Below the pieces are notes generated by a model. That model saw only the letters and a program-made list of their open reading frames with translations, searched no databases and had not been told where the DNA came from. This document shows, in pieces, positions 1 to 5,560 of a DNA stretch of 6,518 nt. Every line of letters starts with the position of its first letter. Position 1 is the stretch's first letter. The DNA is taken from positions 1 to 6,518 of the forward strand of contig JAFDJF010000144.1 in NCBI GenBank assembly GCA_019307645.1, read 5' to 3'. The stretch is from Deltaproteobacteria bacterium (GTDB lineage Bacteria > Desulfobacterota > DSM-4660 > Desulfatiglandales > Desulfatiglandaceae). A program made the position numbers and the translations under genes.

Positions 1-250
1 GGTATAGGGGTGTTGGACGCCATATCAGATACTTTTCCAGGACCTCTTCAGGTATATCTATGAACCTTTCCTGGCTTACCTCTTGTCCTATCAAGGGCAT
101 AGGGAAAAAGGGAGCCAGATCATCCGGGCCAACGGGCTTGCCGGTACCCGGGTGAAGGACCGGTTCCAAAGGTGTGGGTAGGTCCGCCTGGATGTTGTAC
201 CATTGACGCGGCAGTTCTGATTCAGGTAAAACAATTTTTCTAACTTCCAT
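1..250 (-). CDS. trpB2: TrpB2-type tryptophan synthase beta chain (TrpB-like PLP enzyme), N-terminal part
   Basis: Reading from ATG at 250 leftwards gives 83 residues before the window edge. They begin [20 protein letters not shown], followed by a proline-rich stretch, [23 protein letters not shown] and WRPTPLY at the edge. This N-terminal extension (LP..E.P..WYNI...LP.PL.P...P.TG.PV.P.DLAP.FPM.LI.QE) is characteristic of the TrpB2 / TIGR01415 branch rather than the TrpA-partnered TrpB1. The family is PLP-dependent, cytoplasmic, and condenses indole with L-serine to make tryptophan. The PLP lysine and glycine-rich phosphate loop lie beyond the edge, so catalytic competence cannot be judged. 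The start is supported by a strong ribosome-binding site. The gene diverges from the acyl-CoA operon and is probably functionally unrelated to it. Confidence 0.9.
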   Translation of the reverse strand, partial: MEVRKIVLPESELPRQWYNIQADLPTPLEPVLHPGTGKPVGPDDLAPFFPMPLIGQEVSQERFIDIPEEVLEKYLIWRPTPLY

Positions 251-255
251 GACTC

Positions 256-261
256 CCTCCT
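256..261 (-). promoter_or_regulatory. Ribosome-binding site of trpB2
   Basis: On the minus strand the sequence reads AAAGGAGGGAGTC then ATG. A perfect AGGAGG Shine-Dalgarno core lies 5 nt before the start codon at 250, which fixes this start. Confidence 0.8.
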
Positions 262-278
262 TTTATAGATTGTTCTTG

Positions 279-522
279 TTAATCTGAATTATGCGGAAAT
301 CGCCTCCAAAAGGTGGTTCCGCAAGCCTGAAAACCGTTTTCAATGTTTTGCCTTGATTTCGAGTTACTAAATGGATTGGAGTTGCCTAAAAAATCGCCTT
401 TCCAACCCAAAACCCAGCAAAAAATCCATTTACACCTGGAGATTAAAAATACTTCTCTTGTCCGATATTTGCAAGAACTTTCAAGCTCTTTTTTGCTCAC
501 CTTGCGACATAATCCGGGTTAA
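279..522. mobile_element. MITE-like element, 244 bp, with imperfect terminal inverted repeats
   Basis: The left end reads TTAATCTGAATTATG (279-293). The reverse complement of the right end (508-522) reads TTAACCCGGATTATG. These match at 12 of 15 positions, and similarity continues inward with a one-base gap (CGGAA against CGCAA). Both ends begin with TTAA, which could be the target duplication or part of the repeat. The interior has no convincing ORF but is rich in inverted repeats: a hairpin at 293-322, TGAAAAC-C-GTTTTCA at 328-342, and TAAATGGATT (368-377) against AATCCATTTA (423-432). Size, terminal repeats and lack of coding capacity fit a miniature inverted-repeat transposable element or similar dispersed intergenic repeat. 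Its left end is 28 nt from the trpB2 start, so it lies in the trpB2 upstream region. Copy number cannot be seen from one window. Confidence 0.5.
293..322. repeat. Stable hairpin inside the MITE-like element, upstream of trpB2
   Basis: GCGGAA (293-298) pairs with TTCCGC (317-322). After a 4-nt bulge (ATCG), CCTCC (303-307) pairs with GGTGG (312-316) with one T-T mismatch around an AAAA loop. No T-tract follows on either strand, so it is not an intrinsic terminator. In a trpB2 transcript starting further upstream it would sit 43-72 nt before the start codon. Confidence 0.5.
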
Positions 523-696
523 AAAGCCGGACGGTGCTGTTTGAAGACAGGCATTAGGGATTCAGGGAAGTAGAAATGCGTTTCGAAGACGAGGAGTTCT
601 TCTTTGAAATGAATCGGTGTTTCCAGTGTGATCTGGAGAGACATCTTGCCCTGGAAATGTAAGAGCGTGTAGAAAAAAATAGCTTTTAGGGCGCTC
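523..696. other. Unassigned intergenic stretch
   Basis: No gene that I can recognise. A 71-codon open frame exists on the minus strand (519-734) with a weak GGGGA ribosome-binding site 9 nt before its ATG. It resembles no family I know, is rich in Phe and His, and its N-terminal part lies antisense to the thioesterase relic. Its stop codon falls in the TTAA terminus of the MITE-like element. The stretch may be decayed sequence belonging to the neighbouring relic, but I cannot align it. Confidence 0.3.
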
Positions 697-831
697 ATGA
701 AGGTAAGGTGCAGAGATATCGACAAGGCCGGCATCGTTTATTATCCCCGCTTTTATACTATTTTCACATGACTCTTAAGGGATATATTAAGTGATGCCAA
801 AAAGGGCTTGACAATGGTTTCCCATCTATAA
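697..831 (+). pseudogene. Relic of a 4HBT-fold (hotdog) acyl-CoA thioesterase, N-terminal fragment
   Basis: From ATG at 697 the frame reads MKVRCRDIDKAG, then IVYYPRFYTIFT, then TGA at 769-771, giving only 24 residues. RDIDKAGIVYYPRF is the active-site signature of the 4-hydroxybenzoyl-CoA thioesterase / YbgC family (DxDxAGIVxYPxF), and its second Asp corresponds to the catalytic Asp. Family members are about 130-150 residues, so more than 100 are missing. The same frame continues past the stop with LLRDILSDAKKGLTMVSHL to a second stop at 829-831, plausibly more decayed sequence. AGGG lies 5 nt before the ATG. The promoter TTGACA at 808 lies inside this remnant. A short functional peptide is unlikely. 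Recognition of the motif is confident; the pseudogene boundaries are approximate. Confidence 0.65.
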
Positions 832-837
832 GATAAT
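808..837 (+). promoter_or_regulatory. Sigma-70-type promoter of the acyl-CoA operon
   Basis: A perfect -35 hexamer TTGACA (808-813) is followed after 18 nt by GATAAT (832-837), which matches the -10 consensus at 5 of 6 positions. AGATAA at 17 nt is an alternative register. The predicted start is near 844, leaving a leader of about 110 nt before the CoA-transferase. It points into the operon, and the operator-like array begins right at the predicted start site, a position suited to repression. Confidence 0.7.
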
Positions 838-845
838 CCAGAAGA

Positions 846-893
846 ATTGTATACTGTATACTGTATACTGTATACATACAATCTGTCACAGAT
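846..893 (+). promoter_or_regulatory. Operator array: four tandem TGTATAC heptamers plus a TGT-C-ACA palindrome
   Basis: TGTATAC occurs four times in perfect tandem (848-854, 855-861, 862-868, 869-875). Each unit contains the palindrome GTATAC. The array is bracketed by ATTGTAT at 846-852 and its inverse ATACAAT at 876-882, so the region is nearly symmetric. Next to it is ATCTGT-C-ACAGAT (881-893), another perfect dyad. GT-AC-centred dyads of this kind are typical operators of FadR/FCD-class GntR regulators, and E. coli NanR is known to bind tandem GGTATA repeats. The array overlaps the predicted transcription start, and the operon encodes an FCD GntR protein. Assignment of that protein to this site is inference. 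Confidence 0.65.
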
Positions 894-932
894 ACGGATC
901 AAGTAACCCTTTAGCTACTTTTATTTGTACGA

Positions 933-952
933 AATCACTAAAACCGGTGATT
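933..952 (+). promoter_or_regulatory. Small hairpin over the ribosome-binding site of the CoA-transferase
   Basis: AATCAC (933-938) can pair with GTGATT (947-952) around an 8-nt loop. The only Shine-Dalgarno-like element, GGTGA (946-950), lies largely in the 3' arm. The stem is just 6 bp and may be fortuitous. Confidence 0.3.
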
Positions 953-956
953 CATC

Positions 957-2147
957 ATGGAACTGTTTCAAAATATTAATATTCTGTCCCTTGAACAGGC
1001 TACGGTCGTTCCGTATCTGACCTATCGGCTTGCCATGGACGGTATGGAGGTCATACGGCTTGAGCATCCTGTTTATGGCGATCCCAACCGCTTTATCGGG
1101 GATAACGTTATCGGTGAAAAGAGAATGAACGCCTATTTTCTGTGTATAAATGCGGGAAAAAAGGCCGTGACCTTGAATCTTGCTGATCCGGAAGGTCAGG
1201 ATATCTTTCACTCTCTTATAAAGAACCTTAAAATTGATATCTTTGCAACAAATCAACTTCCGAGGAATTACGAAAAGCTCGGAATAGACTACGACACCCT
1301 GAGATCCATTAAGCCGGATATCATCTGGTTGGGGGTGACAGGCTTCGGACCTGAGAGTAATGAAGCGGCATACGATCCCATATTACAGGCCCGGTCGGGG
1401 TTAATGGAACTTACCGGTGAGGCAGACGCCGAACCGCAGTTGCTGGGGATACCCTTACCCGATATGGGAACCAGTGAACATGCATACGGTCTTCTGATGA
1501 AGGCACTTTTCAAGAGAGAGATCTCCGGAGAAGGTTCGCGCATCGACCTGGCCATGTTCGAATCTACCGTATCATGGTTCACCGTTCCTGTTACGATGAC
1601 TGCAAGTTTTGACAAGGAGATCACCCGTCACGGAAATACCCATGAATTCTTCTGTCCTGTGTCTGTCTACAAAACCAATAATGGTTTCGTATATCTTGCG
1701 GTGGGAAATGACCGCCAGTGGAAATCGATGGTTTCCGAGGAACAGTTCAAGTCTCTCAACAAACCGGAATATGAAAAAAATCAGGGCAGGATAGAGGATG
1801 TAAGCAACCTGAATCGTAAAATCAACGAAATTACAAAAAGACATTCTTCAGAGGAGCTCATTGAACTTTTTACGTCTATCACGGTTCCCATAAGCAAAAT
1901 CAAGTCGATAAGGGAAATGATTGCCGATCCGCTTGTGGAAAGGCGGTTACTCTACAGCCGTGATCTTGTGACCGATTGCCGGATTACATTGGCGCCTCCG
2001 CCGAATATGACGCCGTTTCTTGAAAAGAATAAGCTCCAACTCTCCTTTCCTCCTCGTTTTGGAGAACATAACGGAGAAGTGTACGGAAAGGGGCTCGGCT
2101 TTTCCGAAGAAGCGCTCTCGGAGCTTAAAGAAAAAGGGATCATCTAA
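957..2147 (+). CDS. Family III CoA-transferase (CaiB/BaiF/FRC type)
   Basis: The 396-residue protein is close to the usual length of about 400 for formyl-CoA:oxalate CoA-transferase relatives. These cytoplasmic enzymes move CoA from a donor thioester to a carboxylate through an aspartyl-CoA intermediate. Visible family blocks are the N-terminal Rossmann start (LSLEQATVVPYL, then GMEVIRLEHP and GDPNRF), NAGKKAVTLNLADPEG near 65-80, the NYEKLGIDYDTLRSIKPDIIW segment near 104-124, TGFGP at 128-132, and YDPILQARSGLMELTGE at 139-155. The PLPDMGTSEHAYG block places the predicted nucleophile at Asp169, and GEGSRIDLAMFES follows at 191-203. The start has GGTGA 6 nt upstream. As first gene of the operon it presumably activates the pathway acid; the substrate is not readable from sequence. 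Full length, with no lesion seen. Confidence 0.9.
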   Translation: MELFQNINILSLEQATVVPYLTYRLAMDGMEVIRLEHPVYGDPNRFIGDNVIGEKRMNAYFLCINAGKKAVTLNLADPEGQDIFHSLIKNLKIDIFATNQLPRNYEKLGIDYDTLRSIKPDIIWLGVTGFGPESNEAAYDPILQARSGLMELTGEADAEPQLLGIPLPDMGTSEHAYGLLMKALFKREISGEGSRIDLAMFESTVSWFTVPVTMTASFDKEITRHGNTHEFFCPVSVYKTNNGFVYLAVGNDRQWKSMVSEEQFKSLNKPEYEKNQGRIEDVSNLNRKINEITKRHSSEELIELFTSITVPISKIKSIREMIADPLVERRLLYSRDLVTDCRITLAPPPNMTPFLEKNKLQLSFPPRFGEHNGEVYGKGLGFSEEALSELKEKGII

Positions 2148-2174
2148 ACCGAATTCGCTCTTGGAGTAATTGCG

Positions 2175-2966
2175 ATGAACATTATTGTTTTAATCAAGCA
2201 GGTTCCAAACACCACAGAGGTCATACTAGACCCGAAGACAGGAAACCTTATCAGGGAAGGGCTCGACAGCATTATCAATCCTGACGATCTTCATGCCCTT
2301 GAAGTCGCAGTGACTTTGAAAGAGAGCTATGGGGGCAAGGTAACTGCGCTCTCAATGGGTCCGCCGCAGGCCATCGACGCCCTTTCCGAGGCAATGGGGA
2401 TGGGAGCCGATAAAGCCATTTTGTTATCCGACCCGGCTTTTGCAGGCGCTGATACCTGGGCCACCTCTTTTACGCTGGGCAAAGCCATCGAGGCCATCGG
2501 GGATTATGACCTCATACTATGCGGTCGCCAGGCCATAGACGGCGACACGGCTCAGGTCGGACCCCAGGTGGCAGAATACATGGATCTTCCCCAGGTGACC
2601 TATGTCTGTGATATCGAAAAGATCGAAAATGATCACATGGTTGTAAAGCGTCGCCTGGAGGATGGCTACGAACGGATCAAGTGCGGTCTGCCGGCGCTTC
2701 TGACCGTCATAGGCGAGATTAACACGCCTCGATATCCTCATATGGCCGGGCTGCTTTTAGCCTGTAGGGAAAAAGCACCTATCAAGATCTGGAACGCCGC
2801 GGACATTGGTGTAACCACTGCCGAAGTGGGGTTGGAAGGGTCCCTTACCCATGTGATTAAAACGTTCGCTCCAAAATTCGAGCGAAAAGGTGAACTTCTC
2901 GAAGGAGACACCGTATCCGTGGTCAGTAGTCTTCTCGAGAGGTTTAAGGAGAACAATCTGGTATAA
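2175..2966 (+). CDS. etfB: Electron transfer flavoprotein beta subunit
   Basis: The 263 residues match the family length. The start MNIIVLIKQVPNT is the classic EtfB N-terminus, followed by IINPDDLHALEVAV (33-46), and the beta-ETF signature block CGRQAIDGDTAQVGPQVAEY near 116-135, which forms the nucleotide-binding site. That site holds AMP in classical ETFs and a second FAD in bifurcating ones. GGAG lies 8 nt before the ATG, and the gene follows the CoA-transferase by 27 nt, so it is in the same transcript. With EtfA it forms a soluble heterodimer that exchanges electrons with acyl-CoA dehydrogenase. Whether the beta site holds AMP or FAD cannot be settled by eye; the ferredoxin-fused partner favours a bifurcating or ferredoxin-linked type. 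No lesion seen. Confidence 0.95.
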   Translation: MNIIVLIKQVPNTTEVILDPKTGNLIREGLDSIINPDDLHALEVAVTLKESYGGKVTALSMGPPQAIDALSEAMGMGADKAILLSDPAFAGADTWATSFTLGKAIEAIGDYDLILCGRQAIDGDTAQVGPQVAEYMDLPQVTYVCDIEKIENDHMVVKRRLEDGYERIKCGLPALLTVIGEINTPRYPHMAGLLLACREKAPIKIWNAADIGVTTAEVGLEGSLTHVIKTFAPKFERKGELLEGDTVSVVSSLLERFKENNLV

Positions 2967-3002
2967 TACCTGAATCTTGCACTGACTATCTACTGTGGCT
3001 TG

Positions 3003-3027
3003 AAGCTCCTTATCTTTAAAGCTCCTT
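3003..3027 (+). repeat. Short direct repeat AAGCTCCTT in the etfB-etfA gap
   Basis: AAGCTCCTT occurs at 3003-3011 and again at 3019-3027. A short hairpin follows: GTCGCGC (3031-3037), AAA, GCGC, a 2-nt bulge, GAC (3047-3049). The 163-nt gap between etfB and etfA is much longer than the other gaps in this operon (under 30 nt) and contains no ORF that I recognise. Confidence 0.4.
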
Positions 3028-3070
3028 TCAGTCGCGCAAAGCGCATGACGAATAGCGTTTTTATGTTTTA

Positions 3071-3098
3071 CTCCATGCTCCATGCTCCATGCTCTATG
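3071..3098 (+). repeat. Tandem heptamer repeat CTCCATG x4 (last copy CTCTATG)
   Basis: CTCCATG is repeated at 3071-3077, 3078-3084 and 3085-3091. A fourth copy at 3092-3098 has one C-to-T change. The array ends 31 nt before the preferred etfA start. It has the same 7-bp period as the operator array but an unrelated sequence. It may be a slippage-prone microsatellite in the etfA leader or part of a dispersed intergenic repeat. Confidence 0.7.
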
Positions 3099-3129
3099 CT
3101 TTGAAAGTAAATGGAAATACGAGGTAAAT

Positions 3130-4335
3130 ATGGCAGTCTGGGTTGAAATAGATCTTTGCGACGGATGTAGTCGCTGTATAAAGGCATGCCCATACGAAGC
3201 CATGGCCCTGAACCTGAAGGACGGCAAGGTTGAAATCACAGATCGCTGTACTTCCTGCGGCGCCTGTATGGAGGTGTGCAAGCAGAAAGCGATCCTTACT
3301 GACGCAAAACCGAGATCCATTCCCGATTTCAGCGACAGGCAGGGCGTCTGGGTTTTTGCCGAGCAGCGTGCCGGTGAACTGAACCGGGTATCCGCAGAGC
3401 TGCTGGGGAAAGCACAACAAATAGCCGGGGATCTTCATCAGGAAGTGGCGGCGGTCTTGCTGGGCCATCAGGTGTCCCAGCTCGCTGACACGCTTATGGG
3501 GTTCGGTGCCGATAAGGTGTACCTTGCGGAGGACGTGGCCTTGAAGTCCTATTCTACCAGGGCATATACCCGTGTATTCGAAGAACTCGTAAAAACGCAC
3601 AAACCAAACATATTGCTCCTGGGCGCTACCCATATCGGACGGGACCTTGCACCGAGGGTCTCCCGGAGAGTGGGGTGCGGACTTACCGCGGATTGCACGG
3701 AATTGAGCATTGACCCGGATGAAGGTATTTTGTGGCAGACTCGCCCGGCCTTTGGTGGAAATGTAATGGCCACCATTGCCAACCGGTATTCAAGACCTCA
3801 AATGGCTACTGTGAGAGCGGGCGTTATGGAGATCATTCCCACACCCGATAAAAAGGGGACTGTTATCCCCCACGCAACACTATTCAAAGAAACGGAAATC
3901 GGCACCAAAACGATTGAAGTCGTCAAAGAAGCAAAGTCACATGTGGATCTGGCAAATGCAAAGGTAATTGTCGCCGGAGGCCGCGGCCTGGGTGACGAGT
4001 CCGGGTTTGTCATTTTGAGAGAACTATCTGATGCTTTGGGGGCAGAAATTGCCGGCACACGGGTGGCGGTGGAAGAGGGCTGGATACCGGCGGAAAATCA
4101 GGTGGGCCAGACTGGCAAGACCGTGCGGCCGGATCTGTATATCGCCTGCGGGTTGTCAGGCGCCATTCAGCACCGTGCCGGTATGATGAATTCAAAATTC
4201 ATAGTGGCCATTAACAAGAATCCTTACGCACCCATTTTTCAGATTGCCGACTGGAGTATCACGGGTGACCTGTTCGAAGTGGTCCCGGAATTGACCAAAC
4301 AACTGCAGGCCGTCCGTGATGTGATGTATGAGTAA
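3130..4335 (+). CDS. etfA: Electron transfer flavoprotein alpha subunit with N-terminal 2x[4Fe-4S] ferredoxin domain
   Basis: 401 residues from ATG at 3130. I chose this start because GAGG lies 5 nt upstream and the ferredoxin fold begins directly (MAVWVEIDLCDGC). An in-frame ATG at 3082 would add 16 residues encoded partly by the CTCCATG repeat and is unlikely. Residues 1-55 hold two CxxCxxCxxxC motifs (Cys10/13/16/20 and Cys40/43/46/50). The EtfA domain follows, starting around GVWVFAEQR (72-80). The C-terminal FAD domain shows VAGGRGLG (281-288), PDLYIACGLSGAIQHRAGM (334-352), IVAIN, and APIFQIADWSITGD (367-380), where most ETFs have GIVGD in place of SITGD. Classical EtfA lacks the ferredoxin module. 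It occurs in ferredoxin-linked ETFs such as CarE and LctC of Acetobacterium, which act in flavin-based bifurcation. Here it probably passes electrons between acyl-CoA dehydrogenase, FAD and ferredoxin. Confidence 0.95.
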   Translation: MAVWVEIDLCDGCSRCIKACPYEAMALNLKDGKVEITDRCTSCGACMEVCKQKAILTDAKPRSIPDFSDRQGVWVFAEQRAGELNRVSAELLGKAQQIAGDLHQEVAAVLLGHQVSQLADTLMGFGADKVYLAEDVALKSYSTRAYTRVFEELVKTHKPNILLLGATHIGRDLAPRVSRRVGCGLTADCTELSIDPDEGILWQTRPAFGGNVMATIANRYSRPQMATVRAGVMEIIPTPDKKGTVIPHATLFKETEIGTKTIEVVKEAKSHVDLANAKVIVAGGRGLGDESGFVILRELSDALGAEIAGTRVAVEEGWIPAENQVGQTGKTVRPDLYIACGLSGAIQHRAGMMNSKFIVAINKNPYAPIFQIADWSITGDLFEVVPELTKQLQAVRDVMYE

Positions 4336-4358
4336 CTTCAATAGGAAACGGTTATATA

Positions 4359-5489
4359 ATGAGATCAAATCCTGAAGAACTGATTCGTAAAAATATCGCC
4401 CGCTTTGTGGATACTGAAGTCATCCCCCATAGCCAGGATCTGGACAACAAAGGGGAATTCCCGCGGGAGCTGTTTCAGAAACTGGCTGAAATGGGCATTT
4501 TCGGCATTCGGTATCCACGAAAGAGAGGTGGCTCCGGAGGTAACACGACCCTGTATTGTATCATATGCGAGGAGTTGGCACGCGGGCTCATGAGCCTGGC
4601 TTCAATCACTGCCATGCAGTGCCTGATGGGCACAAATTTTTTGTTCCATTACGGTACCGATGAAATGCAGGAAGAGTTTTTTCTGCCTGCCATGCGCGGT
4701 GAAAAAATCGGCTGCTTCTGCATGACCGAGCCCGAAGCAGGTTCGGATCTGGGTGCTATAACGACTCAGGCCATCGAGGTCGAGGAAGGATACCTGATCA
4801 ACGGAATGAAAACCTGGGTCACGGATGGACCCGAAGCCAGTTTTTATACGGTTCTGTGTCAAACGAACCCTGCAAAAAGATTGCGAGGGATCGGTTATTT
4901 CTTAATTCCACGGGATTTTGCCGGTGTCAGCACCAGCCCACGGTTTGAATGTCTGGGAACCCGCACGACCCCCATTTGCGAAGTCGCCTTCAAGGATGTT
5001 CTGGTTCCCAGAGAATACCGTGTGACTCCCGAAGGTCAGGGCTTGACCTGTTTTTTAAGGATTCTTGCTGAGATACGTGCCATGACAGCCGCTTTGGGCA
5101 TCGGCTTGCAGCGAGGCGCCATGGACGACTCCATAAAATATGCTAAGGAACGAACGGCTTTTGGAAAACCGATCAGCAACTATCAACTGATTCAGTCTAA
5201 AATCGCCAATATGGCCACAAATCTGGAGGCCTCGAGACTCTTGACCTACAAGGCTGCCGCCATGATCGACAGTGGCCGGGAGTGCCTCAGGGAAGCCACC
5301 ATGGCCAAATACTTCGCAACTGAAGCCGCCTGCAGTGCTGCAGACGAATGCACACGGATCTTTGCCGGTTACGGCTATTCCATGGAATATCCGGCACAGC
5401 GATATTTCCGGGACACGCGGTTTCTACTGAGCGGTGGGGGAACTCACGAAGTTCTTAAAATCAATATTGCCAAGTGGGAAGGTCTATAA
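4359..5489 (+). CDS. Acyl-CoA dehydrogenase family protein, canonical catalytic Glu replaced
   Basis: 376 residues, the normal length for soluble tetrameric acyl-CoA dehydrogenases (FAD-dependent alpha,beta-dehydrogenation). Visible features are an N-terminal helical domain, the flavin/substrate signature CFCMTEPEAGSD (119-130), the beta-domain motif INGMKTWVTDG (147-157), RTAFGKPISNYQLIQ (265-279), and the C-terminal block IFAGYGYSMEYPAQRYFRD (334-352). In MCAD and SCAD the catalytic base sits in EGTSEIQ near the C-terminus. Here the block reads GGTHEVLK, with Gly360 at the Glu position. The alternative position used by isovaleryl-CoA dehydrogenase is Ile239 by my alignment, with Glu238 next to it. 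The start follows TAGGAAA, and etfA lies 23 nt upstream. It is the probable ETF partner in this operon. Substrate unknown; a reductase direction, as in CarC, is possible. Confidence 0.9.
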   Translation: MRSNPEELIRKNIARFVDTEVIPHSQDLDNKGEFPRELFQKLAEMGIFGIRYPRKRGGSGGNTTLYCIICEELARGLMSLASITAMQCLMGTNFLFHYGTDEMQEEFFLPAMRGEKIGCFCMTEPEAGSDLGAITTQAIEVEEGYLINGMKTWVTDGPEASFYTVLCQTNPAKRLRGIGYFLIPRDFAGVSTSPRFECLGTRTTPICEVAFKDVLVPREYRVTPEGQGLTCFLRILAEIRAMTAALGIGLQRGAMDDSIKYAKERTAFGKPISNYQLIQSKIANMATNLEASRLLTYKAAAMIDSGRECLREATMAKYFATEAACSAADECTRIFAGYGYSMEYPAQRYFRDTRFLLSGGGTHEVLKINIAKWEGL

Positions 5490-5500
5490 GGAGACTTGGA

Positions 5501-5560
5501 ATGTCCGTTATTCAGGTAATATACCTTGATGATCTATCCGAGGCAGGTAACCATGAATGA
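5501..5560 (+). CDS. Putative 19-residue leader peptide overlapping the GntR start
   Basis: ATG at 5501 is preceded by AAGGAG at a 7-nt spacing, the best Shine-Dalgarno in the interval between the dehydrogenase and the regulator. The frame encodes MSVIQVIYLDDLSEAGNHE and stops with TGA at 5558-5560. The preferred GntR ATG (5553) lies within it in another frame (ATGAATGA), an 8-nt overlap. This geometry fits translational coupling of the regulator to a short upstream ORF. No homologous peptide is known to me, and the ORF is short enough to be chance; the ribosome-binding site is the main support. Confidence 0.4.
   Translation: MSVIQVIYLDDLSEAGNHE
5514..5526 (+). promoter_or_regulatory. Small dyad AGGTA-ATA-TACCT ahead of the GntR gene
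   Basis: Perfect 5-bp arms (5514-5518 and 5522-5526) around a 3-nt centre, 26 nt upstream of the preferred GntR start. The GGT...ACC symmetry resembles GntR-type operators and might be an autoregulatory site. It is short and may be fortuitous. Confidence 0.25.

Noticed and set aside
312..322. GGTGGTTCCGC resembling the T-box motif GGTGG-N-ACCGC on the plus strand
   Set aside because: No specifier stem or terminator around it, no plus-strand gene for over 600 nt, and the sequence is explained as one arm of the 293-322 hairpin.
279..500. 73-codon minus-strand open frame starting GTG
   Set aside because: It lies wholly within the inverted-repeat element, has a low-complexity composition (W, C, N, S rich), resembles no family and has no credible ribosome-binding site.
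519..734. 71-codon minus-strand open frame
   Set aside because: A weak GGGGA lies upstream, but it has no recognisable family, overlaps the thioesterase signature on the other strand and ends in the terminal repeat of the MITE-like element; most likely spurious.
848..875. TGTATAC tandem repeat as a CRISPR-like array
   Set aside because: Units are 7 bp with no spacers; position at a promoter and GT..AC symmetry fit an operator array.
921..1844. Minus-strand open frames opposite the CoA-transferase
   Set aside because: Shadows of a full-length family III CoA-transferase; no independent signals.
3031..3062. Hairpin plus TTTTT as an intrinsic terminator between etfB and etfA
   Set aside because: The T-run starts 8 nt after the stem, which is short and bulged; EtfA and EtfB are obligate partners, so full termination is unlikely.
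3082..3129. Upstream ATG at 3082 as the etfA start
   Set aside because: The extra 16 residues come partly from the CTCCATG repeat and precede the ferredoxin fold; GAGG at a 5-nt spacing supports ATG 3130.
2757..3633. Minus-strand open frames of 187 and 179 codons opposite etfB and etfA
   Set aside because: Antisense shadows of strongly recognised ETF genes, with no family features of their own.
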